Assembly (NCBI RefSeq): GCF_014168535.1
Contig: NZ_CP060007.1
Coordinates: 3,162,001 to 3,226,000 of the forward strand
DNA length: 64,000 nucleotides
DNA from: Lacibacter sediminis
GTDB lineage: Bacteria; Bacteroidota; Bacteroidia; Chitinophagales; Chitinophagaceae
Direction: 5' to 3'
Shown here: one piece after another, positions 18,701-25,519 of the stretch
Layout: each line of letters opens with the position of its first letter
How positions within the stretch are numbered: position 1 is the first letter of the stretch
Notes under the pieces: generated by a model
What the model was told of the DNA's origin: nothing
What the model saw: only the letters and a program-made list of their open reading frames with translations
The model's database searches: none
Translations under genes and position numbers: made by a program

Positions 18701-20107
18701 CAAATCGATCACATTGGTACCTGCGTTATAACCATACGATTCGGCGTTACCAAAACCATAAGCAATGGCATTGAAACCGGAATCTGATTGGATGGTATAA
18801 ACACCGGAGGTTGGTAAACTTTGTTTCAGGTAAGAATAATTGGCATCGCCGGGGTGAACCGTAAATGCACCGGTTGGTAATGTATTACCACTTGCATCTT
18901 TTAATCTGAATGAACTAACGCCAGTCCCTTTATTCGGGATCACGACGTTTATATAATGCTGTGTGATGGCAAAGTTTGAGGTAGCATTCCAGATTACTTT
19001 GTTGATATTTTGTTCAACCGGACTTAGATATATTACTTCAGGATCACTGGGAGCTGTATTACCACATGCTCCTTGCGATGTAAAATACTGGGCAACGGTA
19101 ATAGGGTTGTCAGCCTCTATCAACATCGGTTGATTGGTTAATGGAAGATCATAATAAAAGCCTCCAACCAATGAGGCCGATGGAAGTGTTACACCATTTA
19201 CTTTTACCACGGTTCCTGAACTCGATACACAAATCCTGTAAAGATTGTATGCCTGCGGACTCGATGCAGTTGCAGTCAAATACTTTTTACCCCAGGCGTT
19301 CTTGGGAAATGCCTGGGCCATATAATTATCAGATGACGATGACGTACTGTTTGTTGGACAGGTGATACTGATACGACCGCTTCCGGAAAACACAGCGATT
19401 TTTTTACAGCCGCTTCCTGTGTTGATCGAACGAATAAAAGTTCCTGTAAGATCGACACCTGAATGATTGTTACCCGAGGAAGCATTGGTAAACTGCCCCA
19501 TAATATTATATACTTGTCCCTGGGTAAGTTTTACAGTAAATGGAACTCCCGCTGGATGGCCTAAGGTTGGCTGGCTCGGGATAATTTCAACGCTGGTAGT
19601 ACCGGTATCGGCAGCAATTACATAGGCCCATGAATTAGAATTTACCGTATTTGATCTGTTCTGAAAATTGATGGAGTAATATTCACGTCCCAATGTATTG
19701 GTTGGAAAAAGAATGGTAGCACCCGACACACTCTGGTTATAAATATGGGCATAAGCCACGATGGGTTGGTCACTTGTAATATGGATACCTTTGTTTTCAG
19801 GAGCTGAACTTTCGTTCATTAAACGTGCATCCTGTGCGCCTGTTTTGGGCAAAGGACTTGATGCTGAAACTGTGTTAGCGGGAACGAAATATGTAGCAGA
19901 GTAACCAAGGCCCGGAATAGTGACCGTTACATTTGTGGGGGCTTCTGTGGCAAAGTAGAGCACCATTTCCTGACCGTTGCCTGTTGTCATCACCTGGTGA
20001 TAACCGTAAGCAACCCAAAAGTCTCTTCCTTTATTGGAGAAATCCTGGGCGAAGGAGTACAGATTAGTCAGCAGCAAGCAGGCTGACATCAACATCAATT
20101 TTCTCAT
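15719..20107 (-). CDS. Large PKD-repeat surface protein with IgGFc-binding-like N-terminus and type B sorting domain
   Basis: 1462 residues. Signal peptide 1-20. The N-terminal 500 residues resemble the IgGFc-binding domain (GRDFWVAYGYHQVM, GQEMVLYFATEAPTNVTV, VAYAHIYNQSVSGATILFPT). From about 560 to 1230 there are seven or more PKD-type beta-sandwich units, each with a WxF/D-GD-T-type signature (KHYWDFGDATTAGTFNPSKA, YLWNFGDAASG, WEWRFSDGTSSTQQNP, SYWQFGDGNTSTNTN). The end is the gliding-motility type B sorting domain (PNTFTPNGDGINDFWEIKF, then TPWDGKYKGSPLPAGTYYY). It should be exported by type IX secretion and kept at the surface with the PorP partner encoded downstream. Likely an adhesin. 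Confidence 0.93.
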   Translation of the reverse strand: MRKLMLMSACLLLTNLYSFAQDFSNKGRDFWVAYGYHQVMTTGNGQEMVLYFATEAPTNVTVTIPGLGYSATYFVPANTVSASSPLPKTGAQDARLMNESSAPENKGIHITSDQPIVAYAHIYNQSVSGATILFPTNTLGREYYSINFQNRSNTVNSNSWAYVIAADTGTTSVEIIPSQPTLGHPAGVPFTVKLTQGQVYNIMGQFTNASSGNNHSGVDLTGTFIRSINTGSGCKKIAVFSGSGRISITCPTNSTSSSSDNYMAQAFPKNAWGKKYLTATASSPQAYNLYRICVSSSGTVVKVNGVTLPSASLVGGFYYDLPLTNQPMLIEADNPITVAQYFTSQGACGNTAPSDPEVIYLSPVEQNINKVIWNATSNFAITQHYINVVIPNKGTGVSSFRLKDASGNTLPTGAFTVHPGDANYSYLKQSLPTSGVYTIQSDSGFNAIAYGFGNAESYGYNAGTNVIDLYQYVTTQNANAVIKSPVACKSSPFNLSLTLPYLPISMKWDFTGYPDVIDNAPVADSTFILNGKTLYVFKLPGNYVYNTAGKYPVVVTVNNPTPDGCLGEQIINFDLEVLDPPAATFSWANTPSAGCTDSLISFTGINTSSGRPVIKHYWDFGDATTAGTFNPSKAFSNPGQFKIRYVAMTDAGCLSDTTEQFITVTKAPVAKFGIIDPLCVGKTLTFKDSSSLPGGFGAITNWTWNTGTGSPINNTTAANVSSTFAATGNYTATLQLKTNTGCLSPVYSLPFTIRPNPVVDFTVSYGCMPNPVISFNSTSTIADGSQSAFNYLWNFGDAASGALNSSTIQSPSHLYPSVGPFNAKLKITTAYGCTDSTTKAVDKIYPQPKADFTAPAEVCWQTPITFTNASNGFTHPVTKWEWRFSDGTSSTQQNPVKNFTNPGTYTATLWVFTDQNCVSDTVVKTVVVNPWPTANFTTSTLVCEKNAITFTNTSTANTGSIVRSYWQFGDGNTSTNTNLTATHTYTVWGDYTIRFVTENSKGCISDTLVRTMRINPLPKVGFVLPEVCLSDAQAIFTDTSSIADGSAGQMSYLWKFNTGTPAIVSGPTPVTSTSKTPSVKFNKADNYLLSLEVTSKDGCRDSAVAIPFTVNGSIPKADFSVRSANALCSNQDVELEDRSTVDFGSVTKVEIYWDNANAPTVVETDDQPAAGKVYKHRYPEFQSPLTKTYQVRYRSYSGILCVNEMSKTITVNASPLTQFNALFGVCLNDVPFQLMQGNEMGGLSGTGVYTGPGVNANGLFNPSGAGVGTHNIRYTFNASNGCVSTSDQTIEVWPVPIVNAGSDLTVLEDGVRKITNVTASGTGLQFLWSPSTYLDNATLQLPTILQPKDDITYLLTVTNGFGCKATDDLFVKILKSPTPPNTFTPNGDGINDFWEIKFLNDYPGAVIEVYNTAGSMMYRSVGYSTPWDGKYKGSPLPAGTYYYVLDPKNGRKRITGYVTILR

Positions 20108-20180
20108 TACGTAAGCATGTGGATGTGGACGTACAAGTTAAGTGTTTTCTTGTACAAGACAGGGTGCTACCAGACCAATT

Positions 20181-20828
20181 TCAGGAAATTTTTATCCTGC
20201 GGAGATAATCTGTGGCAAGCGGTCCTTCACAAAATAACAAATCCAGGATGCCAAGGTTCGCCACAAAGCCATGTCTTTCTGAAAATACCTGTTGGTAAAC
20301 AGGGAAGTTTTCAGCCGGAACTGGTTCGCTTTTTCCTGGTCGATGTGAATTTAGTTTCATCGCCTCCCCCTCGGTATAAGCCAAAATGTCAACTTTCAGT
20401 TTTAAGCGTTGAAGACAGTATCCCATACTTTTCAGGTTCAGATCAAGCAGATATTTTTCCTTCTTCAAAAACAGTTGCTCCAGCTCCGGGGCATAATCTT
20501 CAAACCAGGGAGCCTTCCGGTAATTGTCGTGGATGCCCCGCCAATGGATCCGCTGCCAGGGTTCGGCATAGTTGATCTTCACATCCTTCCATTTTACTTT
20601 TTGATCACGACCACCTTCCAACGGCACCGAGAGAGGGAGGGGACCATTTGCGCCCATCAGCTGCATACGGTTCAAATGGAGGGCACGGAAGTAGCTTTCG
20701 TATGCAGAAAAATACACATTTGTTTGATTGATAAACTTTAAATAAGAGTAAATACTTCCAAAATATTGTAATTCAATCATTTGATTAATTTTATTTACCT
20801 CCAAAACGAACGCTGAATCATGATTCAT
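20181..20828 (-). CDS. WbqC-family protein
   Basis: 215 residues. The family blocks are present in order: an N-terminal QYFGSIYSYLKFI, NRMQLMGANGPLPLSVPLEG, then WQRIHWRGIHDNYRKAPWFE (residues about 95-114), YAPELEQLFLKK, LDLNLKSMGYCLQRL and a C-terminal LGILDLLFCEGP. WbqC-like proteins occur in polysaccharide and glycan clusters, but their biochemical role is not settled. Here it lies upstream of, and in the same direction as, the adhesin/PorP pair with a 73-base gap, so a role in surface decoration is possible but unproven. The strand and frame are fixed by these motifs. Confidence 0.88.
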   Translation of the reverse strand: MNHDSAFVLEVNKINQMIELQYFGSIYSYLKFINQTNVYFSAYESYFRALHLNRMQLMGANGPLPLSVPLEGGRDQKVKWKDVKINYAEPWQRIHWRGIHDNYRKAPWFEDYAPELEQLFLKKEKYLLDLNLKSMGYCLQRLKLKVDILAYTEGEAMKLNSHRPGKSEPVPAENFPVYQQVFSERHGFVANLGILDLLFCEGPLATDYLRRIKIS

Positions 20829-21053
20829 TTTACAAGCCCTATTTCGATTTTTTGACTCAATTAAAGTAGTTTATTAATTCTAATAAAACATAGTTAACTG
20901 ACTTTAAAACAATTTTTTAAATAATTTTTTTTAACCTACATTTTTGGGTGTTGATTTTCAGCCTTCTGCGTACTGGAATCAGCTAACTATTTTAGCGCAA
21001 ATTTAAGGCTTCTTTAAAAGCCGGCCGAAGAAATATCAACAGCTTGGCTTAAT

Positions 21054-21536
21054 TTGCGGCAAAACAATTTGAACGTGTACAGGCTCCCCTCGCTCCTTTT
21101 TTTGATCTGCATCTTTAGCCTTTCCTGCAACAGTTTTAAGATCCCTGAATACAAGGAATTTCAAAACCTGCGGCTTGAGTCGATTGGATTGAATGAGACC
21201 ACGGTGTACATGGAACTGGTTTACAACAACCCGAACCGGATTGGTTTTCGGGTTAGTCATACTGAATGTGATGTGTATGTTGATGATGTTTATTTGGGGA
21301 GGGCGCTTAGCGATACGTTGATCAAGGTTGCCAGAAAGTCAGATTTTATTATTCCACTCCGGATCAAAACCGATATGAAGAATGTGTTTAAAAATGCCTG
21401 GTCGGCATTGTCGGCTCGTGAAGTAACGGTGAGAGCATCAGGTGTAATTACAGCCGGAGTTGGCGGACTTTACAAAACCATTCCGTTGGCTTATGAAGGC
21501 AAACATGAGGTTGGGTTGTTTGAACCGAGGCCATAA
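21054..21536 (+). CDS. LEA type 2-like lipoprotein
   Basis: Up to 160 residues. There is no ATG; candidate starts are TTG at 21054 and TTG at 21069. The second gives a compact lipoprotein signal (YRLPSLLFLICIFSLSC, Cys as lipidation site) and is perhaps the real one. The mature domain resembles the water-stress/LEA14 fold: LRLESIGLNETTVYMELVYN, NNPNRIGFRVSHTECDVYVD, SDFIIPLRIKTDM, with a later VTVRASGVITAGVGG. Such proteins are anchored in the periplasm and have no assigned activity in bacteria. It is divergent from WbqC. Confidence 0.8.
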   Translation: MRQNNLNVYRLPSLLFLICIFSLSCNSFKIPEYKEFQNLRLESIGLNETTVYMELVYNNPNRIGFRVSHTECDVYVDDVYLGRALSDTLIKVARKSDFIIPLRIKTDMKNVFKNAWSALSAREVTVRASGVITAGVGGLYKTIPLAYEGKHEVGLFEPRP

Positions 21537-21540
21537 AATT

Positions 21541-21780
21541 TTATCCGGAGTCTGTTCGGGCCCTCTTCGTACCTCGTTCGGAGTTTCTACGTCGCACCCC
21601 GGAGAAGATCCGAACATGGTACGGCAATGGGGCGAAGGAGGTCATGATAAGATCGTCCTGATTTTTGATATTATCGAGAGTTAAACGCTGAAACGGGAGA
21701 ACCGCCTCAACGTATTTTTAGCCCACCATGGCCCGGTTTCCGTGTCGCTGTCTGAGCGCTTTAAGTACGCTTTATCCTGC
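21541..21780. repeat. GC-rich non-coding segment with an imperfect palindrome
   Basis: This segment is richer in G and C than its surroundings and holds no credible gene. Arms CGTACCTCGTTCGGA (21568-21582) and TCCGAACATGGTACG (21609-21623) pair at 13 of 15 positions around a 26-base loop. Shorter flanking words extend the symmetry (CCGGAG at 21545-21550 and CGGAG in 21600-21604). It looks like a dispersed intergenic palindromic element of the sort seen in Bacteroidota genomes, but only one copy is visible here. Confidence 0.5.
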
Positions 21781-21841
21781 CTTTATTTATGCTTTATCTA
21801 TAAGGGATGTCAAGTCTTTGTCTAGTCCTAAAATAGCATAA

Positions 21842-21872
21842 AAAAATCCCGGCAGTAACTATCAGGATTTTT
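21842..21872 (-). terminator. Hairpin terminator after the HMA-domain gene
   Basis: AAAAATCC (21842-21849) pairs with GGATTTTT (21865-21872); on the minus strand the stem ends in a run of T. The 15-base loop is long, so the structure is weaker than the others. Confidence 0.55.
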
Positions 21873-21886
21873 CTATTTCTATTTTT

Positions 21887-22246
21887 TTAATTCTTCTTCG
21901 GTGGTCCTCCTCCATCTTCCACCCGTTTGCAACAGACCGGCAAACGTTTATAAACTTCTTCATTTGCTTTTTCATCATCTGCATCAAAACCAAGATTATT
22001 CATAGCGGCCCTGATATTTTCAATATTGGTGCGGTCGCTGAGAAAAGTAATTGTTGTGATCTTTTTCCTGATATCTACCACAACTTTCGCCACCCCTTCT
22101 TCCACTTTCATGAATTTTTCGATCTTGTCTTTACACTCCGCACATTGCGCCTGTGGTGTTTTTATCTGCACAACAATGGGCTTTTTGTACTGTGCAGAAA
22201 GGCTCACCGTTACGGATAGAAATAATACAGTTAAGAACGTCTTCAT
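21887..22246 (-). CDS. Exported heavy-metal-associated (HMA) domain protein
   Basis: 119 residues with a signal peptide (cleavage near SLSAQ, residue 19). The HMA fold covers about 24-90, with the metal-binding motif CAEC (Q-A-Q-C-A-E-C-K) near residue 35-38, KVEEGVAKVVVDIRKK and ENIRAAMNNLGFDADD. A second Cys pair (VCCKRVEDGGG) lies near the end. It would bind a soft metal such as copper or mercury-like ions in the periplasm, or act as a fold without metal. It starts 21 bases after pyrE on the same strand, so it rides on the pyrE transcript; a shared function is not evident. Confidence 0.85.
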   Translation of the reverse strand: MKTFLTVLFLSVTVSLSAQYKKPIVVQIKTPQAQCAECKDKIEKFMKVEEGVAKVVVDIRKKITTITFLSDRTNIENIRAAMNNLGFDADDEKANEEVYKRLPVCCKRVEDGGGPPKKN

Positions 22247-22267
22247 CGGTTTATATTTTCACCCAAT

Positions 22268-22903
22268 TTATTTAATTCCTGTCCAATTTGCCGGGTCGGC
22301 GCTCCATTTTAACAAAACTTCCTGTTCGCTTGCTTCTACAATGTTCTTTTCAATGGCAAGTTGAATGAGTGTTGAGTAGTTTGTGAGGGAGCGATAGCCA
22401 AGATCATACTTTTCAAACGCCTGTTTTGCCACATCAAAACCATAGTTGAAAATTGAGACCATGCCAATCACCTCTACACCTGCCTGACGCAATACATCCA
22501 CCACCTGCAGACTGCTTTTTCCCGTTGAAATAAGGTCTTCAATTACCACCACCTTTTGTCCGGGTTCGTATGAACCTTCGATTTGGTTACCCAACCCATG
22601 TTCTTTTGGTTTTGGACGAACATAGATATAGGGCAGCTTTAACTGATCGGCAGCCATGGCTCCCCATGCAATACCTGCAGTGGCAACACCTGCCAGCAGT
22701 TCTGCTTCAGGAAACTCTTCGAATATAACGTTGCACATCTCACTTTTTATGAATTCCCGTACGTGTGGAAAGGATAATACCTTGCGGTTGTCGCAGTAGA
22801 TGGGGCTTTTCCAACCACTTGCCCAGGTAAAGGGCTCTTTTACATTTAACCGAATGGCCTTAACTTGTAATAGTTTCTCAGCAACAGCTTGTTCATTTGT
22901 CAT
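22268..22903 (-). CDS. pyrE: Orotate phosphoribosyltransferase
   Basis: 211 residues, normal length. The PRPP-binding motif VVVIEDLISTGKSSLQ is at about 118-133, preceded by PYIYVRPKPKEHGLGNQIEG carrying the catalytic flexible-loop Lys residues, and the substrate region FTWASGWKSPIYCDNR is at about 25-40. It converts orotate and PRPP to orotidine monophosphate in pyrimidine synthesis. No other pyr gene is adjacent. The ATG follows a TACCTTCG box by only four bases, so the mRNA may lack a leader. Confidence 0.96.
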   Translation of the reverse strand: MTNEQAVAEKLLQVKAIRLNVKEPFTWASGWKSPIYCDNRKVLSFPHVREFIKSEMCNVIFEEFPEAELLAGVATAGIAWGAMAADQLKLPYIYVRPKPKEHGLGNQIEGSYEPGQKVVVIEDLISTGKSSLQVVDVLRQAGVEVIGMVSIFNYGFDVAKQAFEKYDLGYRSLTNYSTLIQLAIEKNIVEASEQEVLLKWSADPANWTGIK

Positions 22904-22915
22904 GCGGCGAAGGTA
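22904..22915 (-). promoter_or_regulatory. Promoter box touching the pyrE start (TACCTTCGCCGC)
   Basis: On the minus strand TACCTTCG is one base off the TAnnTTTG consensus and is followed by CCGC and then the pyrE ATG at 22903. The predicted transcript would start at or next to the ATG. The same 12-base pattern TAYCTTYGCCGC precedes hppA and the PhnA-like gene. Confidence 0.45.
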
Positions 22916-23128
22916 GGAAAAGAGCGTTTAGCTTCCAGCGATTAGCCATTAGCAACTGGCAAAAGACAAAAAGGAATTGGGAGTTGGGAATTTGGGATTG
23001 AGAGTCAAACAACAGGCAATGAACCATAAGCAATGCGCAAAAACTATAGAAGAGAGAATCTGCAATCGTAAATCAAAAATCTGCAATGAAAAAGTCCCGG
23101 ACCTTCAACCCTAAACCTTAAACCTTTT
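22916..23128. repeat. Word-like degenerate repeats between pyrE and the NUDIX gene
   Basis: No gene is seen. TTGGGA occurs at 22977, 22984 and 22992; ATCTGCAAT at 23059-23067 and 23080-23088; AAACCTT at 23113-23119 and 23120-23126. GCTTCCAGC (22931-22939) recurs in the spacer near 50.5 kb, and AGCCATTAGCAAC (22944-22956) matches the 8.6 kb spacer at 11 of 13 bases. Confidence 0.6.
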
Positions 23129-23746
23129 ATGTATATCAAAATCTACTTTGGCGATAAGCCTGTTTTTCTTTGCGATGAAATTGATGAGATGATCCATGAA
23201 TACATGCATCACCCTGATGCGGTGTTTATTGATGAAATATCAGGTCCCGCCATTAAATCCTTACTTCACGAAATTGTGAAAGAAGAATTTCATGCAGGTA
23301 TTTTATGGAATGAAAACCTGGAAAAGTTGAAGAAAGCTTTTTTTAAACATTTTACCATTGTAACTGCTGCAGGTGGATTGGTGGAGAATGAAAAAGGAGA
23401 ATACTTATTGATTCATCGCAGAGGTAAATGGGATCTGCCAAAGGGCAAGCTTGATCCCGGTGAAACTATTGAGCAATGTGCCGTGCGTGAAGTGGAAGAA
23501 GAAACCGGTTTACAAAAACCTGAACTAAAAAAACCAATCACCATTACTTATCATACCTATGATGAATTTGGTAAACACATTCTGAAAGACTCACATTGGT
23601 ATAAGATGAAAGTAAAAGGGGCGCAAACCATCAAACCACAAACAGAAGAAGATATACACGATATTAAATGGGTGAAGAAAAAAGATCTTTCAACGTATAT
23701 GGAAAATACGTTCCCTTCTATTAAAGATGTGTTGGCGTTGGTTTGA
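23129..23746 (+). CDS. NUDIX hydrolase
   Basis: 205 residues. The Nudix box is complete at about 108-130: GKLDPGETIEQCAVREVEEE followed by TGL, matching G-x5-E-x7-R-E-U-x-E-E-x-G-U. The core strand region before it is AAGGLVENEKGEYLLIHRRG. An extra N-terminal domain of about 80 residues (IYFGDKPVFLCDEIDEMIHE and on) is typical of the Bacteroidota members. The enzyme hydrolyses a nucleoside diphosphate linked to another group; the substrate cannot be read from sequence. The start follows directly on the repeat-rich spacer. Confidence 0.92.
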   Translation: MYIKIYFGDKPVFLCDEIDEMIHEYMHHPDAVFIDEISGPAIKSLLHEIVKEEFHAGILWNENLEKLKKAFFKHFTIVTAAGGLVENEKGEYLLIHRRGKWDLPKGKLDPGETIEQCAVREVEEETGLQKPELKKPITITYHTYDEFGKHILKDSHWYKMKVKGAQTIKPQTEEDIHDIKWVKKKDLSTYMENTFPSIKDVLALV

Positions 23747-23831
23747 GATTGTGACCCACCCCTGTCTATAATCAGGTAAGTGTGACATACTGAAGCCCCC
23801 AAGGAGGTGACAAACAGTTTGCACTTTGTTA

Positions 23832-24227
23832 TTATTTTTCTATCGGCTCAATTAAGTCCCACAGGTTTCCATAAAGATCTTCGAATACAGCAACAGTCCC
23901 GTATTCTTCTTTTGATGGAGGCCGCAGGAACTTTATCCCTGCAGAAAGATAGTATTCATAATCACGCTTGAAATCATCGGTGTATAAAAAAAGGAACACC
24001 CTGCCGCCTGTTTGATTTCCTACTCTGCTCAATTGTTCTTCGTTGGCTCCTTTTGCCAGCAACAGATATGTATTGCTAGTACCTGGAGGTGCCATTACCA
24101 CCCATCTTTTTGCTTCACTTAATGTAGTGTTTTCTATTAACTGAAACCTCAGTTTATCCCTGTAAAATGCAATGGCTTCGTCGTAGTCTTTGACAACCAA
24201 TGCTAATTGTGCTATTCTTTGCTGCAT
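23832..24227 (-). CDS. VOC-family (glyoxalase/bleomycin-resistance fold) protein
   Basis: 131 residues forming two beta-alpha-beta-beta-beta units: IAQLALVVKDYDEAIAFYRD at the N-terminus and RDYEYYLSAGIKFLRPPSKE with AVFEDLYGNLWDLIEP at the C-terminus. The final Glu of LWDLIEP is a metal ligand in active members. Usual relatives are small dioxygenase, lyase or resistance proteins, and the substrate is unknown. It stands alone on the minus strand, convergent with the NUDIX gene. Confidence 0.88.
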   Translation of the reverse strand: MQQRIAQLALVVKDYDEAIAFYRDKLRFQLIENTTLSEAKRWVVMAPPGTSNTYLLLAKGANEEQLSRVGNQTGGRVFLFLYTDDFKRDYEYYLSAGIKFLRPPSKEEYGTVAVFEDLYGNLWDLIEPIEK

Positions 24228-24322
24228 AAGATCAATTAAGTGTTAAATATAATACCGCCCGATTATCCTGCTTAACAAGGCCATGCAGCGAAAATAAATC
24301 GCCTGATGCGGTCAATAAAGCT

Positions 24323-24330
24323 TACCTTTA
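24323..24330 (+). promoter_or_regulatory. Possible promoter box for the RRM gene (TACCTTTA)
   Basis: One base off TAnnTTTG, 106 bases before the RRM ATG. It would give a long leader, as expected for a cold-inducible RNA-binding protein. No clear TTG element at the standard spacing. Confidence 0.3.
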
Positions 24331-24436
24331 CACGTCATTTGAGTAACTTCTGTAAGCGAATTATCATTTCCTACCTCGTATTTTTCTTTTACACCAGTAT
24401 TCTGCTCAAGTTTTTAATATTTAAATTCTCCTTGGT

Positions 24437-24706
24437 ATGAATATTTATGTCTCCAATTTAGGTTTTAACGTGCAGGATGCCGAATTAAAACAACTTTTCA
24501 ATTCGTATGGCGAAGTTACTTCTGCCAAAGTGATCATGGATAAATTCACAAATCAGAGCCGTGGTTTTGGTTTTGTGGAAATGCCTGATGATGCTGCTGC
24601 ACAAAAAGCAATTGATGAGCTTAACGGTACTTCAACCGATGGCCGCTCATTGAAAGTTACTGAAGCAAGACCCCGTGAGGAAAAACCACGTACCAACAGA
24701 TGGTAA
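24437..24706 (+). CDS. Single-RRM RNA-binding protein
   Basis: 89 residues that are essentially one RRM domain: RNP2 is IYVSNL at 3-8 and RNP1 is RGFGFVEM at about 42-49, followed by AAAQKAIDELNGTSTDGRSL and a basic tail EARPREEKPRTNRW. Such proteins bind single-stranded RNA and act as RNA chaperones in Bacteroidota and cyanobacteria, often induced by cold. The leader is long. Two small conserved genes follow in the same direction (47 and 31 bases apart) and end at a strong terminator, so a three-gene transcript is likely. Confidence 0.93.
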   Translation: MNIYVSNLGFNVQDAELKQLFNSYGEVTSAKVIMDKFTNQSRGFGFVEMPDDAAAQKAIDELNGTSTDGRSLKVTEARPREEKPRTNRW

Positions 24707-24753
24707 TTTTTAATACCGTACAACTTATTTTATCACTTTAATCAGAATACAGT

Positions 24754-25008
24754 ATGACGAATGATATGATTGAAAAGTTTATTGAAACAAAAAATCGTGA
24801 AAATTCTCAAGTAAACATTCACTTTAAGCAGAGAGATACTGTGAAAGGTGTTTTTATCCGTAACAATGACTATGACGAGCTGAAAAGTAAAAACTTCTGG
24901 CGCATTGTTTCAGAATCAAAACTGGAAGAATGGAAAAAAACAAAAGACAATACGCTTGCCCGCATTTTTAATGGTGCAGAATTTACCCGTTTAAGCGAAA
25001 TAAACTAA
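24754..25008 (+). CDS. Small conserved protein, possibly Sm/Hfq-like
   Basis: 84 residues, no assigned family that I can name. After a short N-terminal helix (NDMIEKFIETKNREN) comes VNIHFKQRDTVKGVFIRNND, which follows the Sm1 pattern of alternating hydrophobics, a central Gly after a basic stretch and an Asp at the turn; then YDELKSKNFWRIVSES could form the last strands. Hfq has the same length and the same helix-then-strands order. The C-terminal NTLARIFNGAEFTRLSEIN is unlike Hfq. It sits between the RRM gene and another small conserved gene. The Sm idea is inference from pattern only. Confidence 0.8.
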   Translation: MTNDMIEKFIETKNRENSQVNIHFKQRDTVKGVFIRNNDYDELKSKNFWRIVSESKLEEWKKTKDNTLARIFNGAEFTRLSEIN

Positions 25009-25039
25009 ACTGATATCGGTATCAATAAAAACTCTGAAT

Positions 25040-25420
25040 ATGTTTACACAAACCTGGAAAAAATATTTACCAGTGATTTTAATCCTGATGAAAAGAGCTT
25101 CACAGGAAGATCAGGTATTAAAAGTGAACCAAACCGATTTTGAACGGGCAGCAGGCGGTCGTAAAATTAAATTCAGCTTTGGCAACGTAGAGTTGAAGAA
25201 GGCGAAATTAAATTCACAGGCAAAGCATTCTCCTTTTGCAAAAGATTTTGCAACAGTTATGCAGGAAGATGATCTTACACGAGGTTTTCTTTTGCAACGC
25301 TGGTTTGAATTTTCGATGAGTACCGATTTTCAACTCACAATCAAACAACATCCACTGGAAGCAGAACCGTCGCAAGACACTGCGGAACTTGAAAATAATG
25401 AAGTAGCACTAGCTGAATAA
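25040..25420 (+). CDS. Conserved Bacteroidota protein of unknown function
   Basis: 126 residues. The N-terminus MFTQTWKKYLPVILILMKR has a short hydrophobic patch that is too short and basic-flanked for a clear membrane segment. The middle (DFERAAGGRKIKFSFGNVEL, SPFAKDFATVMQEDD) is well structured with charged residues, and the tail is acidic (Glu/Asn-rich). No motif for enzyme activity. It closes the RRM operon 31 bases after the small Sm-like candidate and is followed by the terminator, so a link to RNA handling is suggested only by position. Confidence 0.75.
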   Translation: MFTQTWKKYLPVILILMKRASQEDQVLKVNQTDFERAAGGRKIKFSFGNVELKKAKLNSQAKHSPFAKDFATVMQEDDLTRGFLLQRWFEFSMSTDFQLTIKQHPLEAEPSQDTAELENNEVALAE

Positions 25421-25470
25421 AGAATTGCAAAACACATCATTCAGCTGTCCTTAAACTAACAGCCTATACC

Positions 25471-25501
25471 GCTGTCTGCAACAATTGCAGACAGCTTTTT
25501 T
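25471..25501 (+). terminator. Intrinsic terminator of the RRM operon
   Basis: Perfect 11-base-pair stem GCTGTCTGCAA/TTGCAGACAGC with a three-base loop and six T residues. Confidence 0.95.
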
Positions 25502-25519
25502 CATTTCAAGGATTATTTT

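Noticed and set aside
20117..20575. A 152-codon open frame on the plus strand opposite the WbqC gene
   Set aside because: It is antisense to a gene fixed by family motifs, has no start context and an irregular composition.
23747..23831. Possible short inverted-repeat element (TGTGACCCACCCC against GGAGGTGACA)
   Set aside because: The arms match only at about 10 of 16 positions and no target duplication was seen.
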